DNA from: Thiobacillus sp. UBA2487
GTDB lineage: Bacteria; Pseudomonadota; Gammaproteobacteria; Burkholderiales; Sulfuriferulaceae
DNA length: 6,714 bases
Direction of reading: 5' to 3'
NCBI GenBank assembly: GCA_002341815.1
Contig: DDOT01000119.1
Coordinates: 6,276 to 12,989 of the forward strand
Positions 5,255 to 6,714 of the stretch are shown one piece after another. A program made the translations under genes and the position numbers. The notes under the pieces were generated by a model that was not told the DNA's origin, made no database searches, and worked only from the letters and a program-made list of their open reading frames with translations. Each line of letters opens with the position of its first letter. Within the stretch, counting starts at the first letter, position 1.

Positions 5255-5273
5255 TGTCCGTCAAACGAACATT
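5253..5273 (-). promoter_or_regulatory. Inverted repeat overlapping the antitoxin -35 (possible operator)
   Basis: On the minus strand, arms AATGTTCG and CGGACATT pair in seven of eight positions around a 5-nt spacer. The repeat overlaps the first two bases of the -35 and touches the stop codon of the efflux gene. Antitoxins of this type usually repress their own promoter through such palindromes. It has no T-run, so it is less likely to be a terminator for the upstream gene. Confidence 0.35.
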
Positions 5274-6681
5274 AGTGCGCCGGTAACCCCTGCCAGCCAC
5301 CACCCAGCGCGGTAACCAGTCCGGCACTGGCCACCAATCGGCGGCTTTGGATGTCAATCCAGCTCTTTTCGGCCGCCAGCGCGGCATTTTCGGCTGTCAG
5401 CACATTGAGATAGCTTACCACACCCGCCTGATACTGATTTTCTGCCACGTCGCGTGCGGTTCGTGCCGCTTGCAGGGCTTGCCATTGCACGGCGGCTTCT
5501 TCCTTCAACACCCGCAAACTCACCAGATCATCTTCTACTTCCTGAAAGCTGGTCAATACCACTTGGCGATAATTGGCCACACTGGCTTCCCAAGTTGCGA
5601 CCGCCTGATGTTTTTGCGCCAACAACACGCCTCCATCAAACAACGTTGCCGAAAGCGCGGGGCCTACCGACCAAAATTGATTGGGGGTATTGATCAGCGA
5701 TGTAAAGTTGGTGCCTTGGTAACCGGATGAACCCGACAACGTCAACGAAGGAAAAAATGCAGCCTGCGCCACACCGATACCGGCATTGGCTGCCGCCACT
5801 TCACGTTCGGCCACCGCAATATCAGGCCGGTGCTGCAGTACATCGGAGGGTACGATCAACGGCAAATCAGGCACTGGCGGAACATCTGCTACTGCAGCGA
5901 TATGAAATCCGCTGGCTGGTTGTCCAACCAGTAACGCAATCGCGTGTTCATATTGAGCGCGCTGCACACCAAAATCAACCAACTGTGCCTCCACCGTGTG
6001 TAACTGGCTGGTGGCTTGTGCAACATCCTGACGGGTATCCATGCCGGAATGATACAAATTATCGGTAATGTCCAGCGTGTGTTTATCCGCAGCCACCGTG
6101 GCTTTCAACATACGCACATCGCCATCCAGCGCGCGCAATTGCAAATACGATTGGGCCAACGTGGTTTGGGCCGCCAGCAACGTGGCCTGAATTTGCGCCT
6201 GATCGGCATCCACCGTATCGCGTTGTTGTTCGGCAGCGCGGCGCAATTTACCCCAAATATCCAATGTCCAACTGGCGCCCAACGCTATCTTATCCAGCGT
6301 ATTGGCATTTTTGGGGGCATACATGGTCGTCGCACTTTGTGTAGTGGTCGTTGCCACATTGGCGGTAATGGTTGGCAAAAACCCGGCCATTGCCGCGTCA
6401 AACAACGCGGCTGCTTCCCGATATTGCGCCTGGGCCTGTGCCACGGTTTGATTGGAAACGGCTACTTGATTTTCCAGTTTGTCGAGTACAGCATCGTGAT
6501 AAACCGCCCACCAACGTCCACGATCGGCCAAATCCTGCGGCTTGGCCGGTTTCCACAGGTTGGCATCCTGCCATTGTGACGGCACCGCCACATCGGGCCG
6601 TTTATAATCCGGTCCGAGCGCGCAACCTGCCAACAATACCGCACATCCGCTCAGCAAAATCGCATTTCGGCATGTCTTCAT
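5272..6681 (-). CDS. NodT/OprM-family outer-membrane efflux lipoprotein
   Basis: This is the outer-membrane channel of a tripartite efflux pump (RND or EmrAB-type), exporting small molecules or drugs. The 469 aa match the family's usual 460-500. The N-terminus is a lipoprotein signal with lipobox LAGC (Cys20 would be acylated), followed by the typical GPDYKRP (23-29). Two outer-membrane efflux repeats follow at about 70-252 and 281-460. The second opens with VLQHRPDIAVAEREVAAANA (281-300) and continues FFPSLTLSGSSG (309-320) and the WSVGPALSATLFDGG strand (337-351). Long helices that would form the periplasmic tunnel are evident. GGAG (6692-6695) lies ten nt before the ATG at 6681. A TAA at 6689-6691 just upstream could be the end of a preceding pump gene, implying an operon with the channel last. 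The substrate cannot be read from this subunit. Confidence 0.95.
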   Translation of the reverse strand: MKTCRNAILLSGCAVLLAGCALGPDYKRPDVAVPSQWQDANLWKPAKPQDLADRGRWWAVYHDAVLDKLENQVAVSNQTVAQAQAQYREAAALFDAAMAGFLPTITANVATTTTQSATTMYAPKNANTLDKIALGASWTLDIWGKLRRAAEQQRDTVDADQAQIQATLLAAQTTLAQSYLQLRALDGDVRMLKATVAADKHTLDITDNLYHSGMDTRQDVAQATSQLHTVEAQLVDFGVQRAQYEHAIALLVGQPASGFHIAAVADVPPVPDLPLIVPSDVLQHRPDIAVAEREVAAANAGIGVAQAAFFPSLTLSGSSGYQGTNFTSLINTPNQFWSVGPALSATLFDGGVLLAQKHQAVATWEASVANYRQVVLTSFQEVEDDLVSLRVLKEEAAVQWQALQAARTARDVAENQYQAGVVSYLNVLTAENAALAAEKSWIDIQSRRLVASAGLVTALGGGWQGLPAH

Positions 6682-6714
6682 GTCTTGTTTACTCCGCCGT
6701 ACTTAGTGGCTGGC

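Noticed and set aside
5727..6579. Long plus-strand frames opposite the efflux gene, up to 187 codons
   Set aside because: The minus strand encodes an unmistakable NodT-family protein. The plus-strand translations have no recognisable motif and no start signal.
6682..6714. 3' end of a preceding pump gene on the minus strand
   Set aside because: A stop codon is present (TAA at 6689-6691, another at 6703-6705), but only a few codons are visible, so it cannot be identified.

Overview
The window reads as a stretch of a proteobacterial chromosome, beta- or gammaproteobacterial judging by the style of the two conserved genes. I cannot place it more precisely from sequence alone. Two housekeeping-type genes frame an accessory region of about 4 kb. 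On the left is the 3' part of a homoserine dehydrogenase gene (2-1162, +). On the right is a NodT/OprM-type outer-membrane efflux lipoprotein gene (5272-6681, -).

The accessory region (about 1163-5270) is organised around a dispersed repeat of about 156 bp that I recognise from direct comparison. There are two full-length copies on the + strand (1169-1324 and 2274-2429), one nearly full copy on the - strand (4769-4911), and two isolated ends (2136-2154 and 3962-3994). The copies end in imperfect inverted repeats of the form CCCGAYCTTTTCATRAATT and encode no protein, so they look like a MITE-type non-autonomous element. Each large copy lies directly upstream of a gene and in the same orientation as it. 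Copy 1 precedes a 267-aa coiled-coil/three-TM protein, copy 2 precedes a TPR plus ATP-grasp-like protein, and copy 3 precedes a small ORF overlapping a DUF2335 membrane-protein gene. Two of the three units are also closed downstream by an isolated left end of the same element. Copies 1 and 3 share a promoter-like TTGAAA-17-TATGAA reading towards the downstream gene. In copy 2 the -10 is degenerate, and an extended -10 lies just outside the element instead.

The element junctions are littered with gene remnants. One is a MobC-like peptide of about 20 residues (2213-2272). Another is an RHH-antitoxin-like piece followed by a Tn3-transposase-like N-terminus (3747-3935). The clearest is a VapC-type PIN toxin cut off after its first nine codons exactly where copy 3 begins (4906-4938). 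Its AbrB/VapB-type antitoxin (4935-5186) survives intact with a good promoter, a possible operator and a strong ribosome binding site, and is therefore an apparent orphan.

The likely history (inference) is repeated insertion of, and recombination between, copies of this small element, which brought in single-gene units and truncated resident mobile-element and toxin-antitoxin genes. The most interesting signal is this cassette-like arrangement of element, gene and element end, with the element possibly supplying promoter and ribosome binding site. None of the three cargo proteins has a function I can assign with confidence.
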